Assembly: GCA_003601725.1 (NCBI GenBank)
Contig: PIYJ01000071.1
Coordinates: forward strand, 1 to 6,545
From: Candidatus Bathyarchaeota archaeon
Lineage (GTDB): Archaea > Thermoproteota > Bathyarchaeia > Bathyarchaeales > DTEX01
DNA: 6,545 nucleotides
Reading direction: 5' to 3'
Positions 5,896-6,545 of this stretch are shown here, piece after piece. Made by a program: the position numbers and the translations under genes. The notes beneath the pieces are model-generated. The model saw only the letters and a list, made by a program, of their open reading frames with translations, searched no databases and was not told the DNA's origin. Each line of letters starts with the position of its first letter. Position 1 is the first letter of the stretch.

Positions 5896-5914
5896 AATTG
5901 TAAGCTTTACAATT
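5896..5914. promoter_or_regulatory. 19-base palindrome between AMMECR1 and the repeat-protein gene
   Basis: AATTGTAAGCTTTACAATT has perfect 8-base arms around a 3-base centre. It lies 32 bases before the repeat protein's start codon, where a promoter would be expected, so it may be the operator of a dimeric regulator. On the minus strand the right arm runs into TTTTTC, so it could alternatively be an A/T-rich hairpin terminator for the AMMECR1 transcript. Confidence 0.5.
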
Positions 5915-5927
5915 GATAAGGCTTTTT

Positions 5928-6545
5928 TTATTCGGTTTCTAAGATTTCTTTCAGCCTTTTGAATCCGTCTTCTTCGCGAAGATCAACTGAGACAATCCTT
6001 CCATTAGGCTCAAGCTCTATTACGAGAATGCATGAAAACTTGTAGATCTTTGTTCCTTGAAGCACCCAGCAGTCCGGGGTTAAACCTGCCTTCATGCAGC
6101 ATTGGCATAGAAACTCTTCAGAGTCCCATCCCCACTCAACGGGGACTTGGGGAAGCAATAGTCCTTTGTTGAATCCACGTTCAACAATTAAGCCGTCTAC
6201 GCCGATCTTCACTTTTGACGGATAATCCCTCGGCGAAGAGACCTTAATCAGCTCTGGAGGAGTCAAGACGCTGACTTCGAATACGACATGGTCAAGCTCG
6301 CTTATGGAAAGAGGTGGAAAACGAGGGTCCCGGGTGGCTGACTCCACGGCGGCTTCTATGACTGCACGAGCTAGAGGATAAATCGGATATGGGAAACCTA
6401 TGCATCCTCTGAGTCTTCTCGTCTTATTCTTGATGGCATTTATGGTGACGAAGACTCCTCTTGGCTCTTGGAGATTCTCGGAGATTCCGTCAGGCGGGCT
6501 TATGATGACTCCGTCCTTAAGATTTCTTTCAACCGCTCTTCGAGC
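5928..6545 (-). CDS. AMMECR1 domain protein (5' partial, runs off right edge)
   Basis: The frame stays open to base 6545, and 205 residues are visible. The first visible residues, ARRAVERNLKDG, already belong to the N-terminal helix of the family, so only about 10-20 residues and the start codon seem to be missing. GTG at 6347 is internal and is not the start. Signatures, numbered from the right edge: GVFVTI (30-35), the hallmark LRGCIG (45-50, with C48), ATRDPRFPPLS, EVSVLTPPELI, GLIVERG and LLLPQVPVEWGWDSEEFL. AMMECR1-family proteins are found in archaea, eukaryotes and some bacteria. Some prokaryotic members occur with Memo-like and radical SAM genes, but neither partner is in this window. 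The biochemical role is unsettled. The protein is unusual in a cysteine cluster at C147, C149, C150 and C159, and in about 30 residues beyond the usual end of the domain. Location is expected to be cytoplasmic. Confidence 0.93.
   Translation of the reverse strand, partial: ARRAVERNLKDGVIISPPDGISENLQEPRGVFVTINAIKNKTRRLRGCIGFPYPIYPLARAVIEAAVESATRDPRFPPLSISELDHVVFEVSVLTPPELIKVSSPRDYPSKVKIGVDGLIVERGFNKGLLLPQVPVEWGWDSEEFLCQCCMKAGLTPDCWVLQGTKIYKFSCILVIELEPNGRIVSVDLREEDGFKRLKEILETE

Noticed and set aside
6345..6347. GTG as the start of the AMMECR1 protein
   Set aside because: It would remove the hallmark LRGCIG motif, which is encoded in the same frame up to the window edge.
1..6545. CRISPR array, insertion sequence or defence island
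   Set aside because: No regularly spaced repeats, transposase, terminal inverted repeats or recognisable defence genes were seen.

Overview
The window looks archaeal. TATA-like boxes lie about 25-30 bases before start codons, some transcripts appear leaderless or nearly so, Arg codons are mostly AGA/AGG, and the DUF1893 and AMMECR1 families present are common in archaea. The lineage cannot be fixed from the sequence; a TACK-type (for example Bathyarchaeia-like) genome is a guess. No tRNA, rRNA, CRISPR array, insertion sequence or integrase was seen.

Left part (1-1946, + strand): the 3' portion of a gene for an MCM-related AAA+ ATPase with an N-terminal winged-helix-like region, open at the left edge of the window. 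A 125-base gap with a strong imperfect hairpin follows, then a 95-residue basic helical protein that I do not recognise. This pair is the least ordinary part of the window.

Middle part (1969-5487): a DUF1893 gene on the minus strand is divergent from a nitroreductase-family gene, and a short palindrome lies in the shared promoter gap. The nitroreductase is followed on the + strand by an M24 metallopeptidase (Xaa-Pro dipeptidase/aminopeptidase type) and an Amidohydro_2-type metal-dependent hydrolase. Each + strand gene has a plausible promoter of its own, so they look like neighbouring housekeeping or catabolic genes rather than one tight operon. No shared pathway can be read from them.

Right part (5585-6545, minus strand): an AMMECR1-family gene running off the right edge, followed downstream by a 92-residue helical protein made of two homologous ~40-residue repeats. 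A 19-base palindrome separates the two. The convergent gap between the hydrolase and the repeat protein carries a perfect 11-base inverted repeat of A/T tracts that looks like a bidirectional terminator.

I found no complete, clearly new multi-gene system. The best leads are the MCM-like ATPase with its altered Walker B motif plus the orphan gene behind it, and the two-repeat small protein next to AMMECR1.
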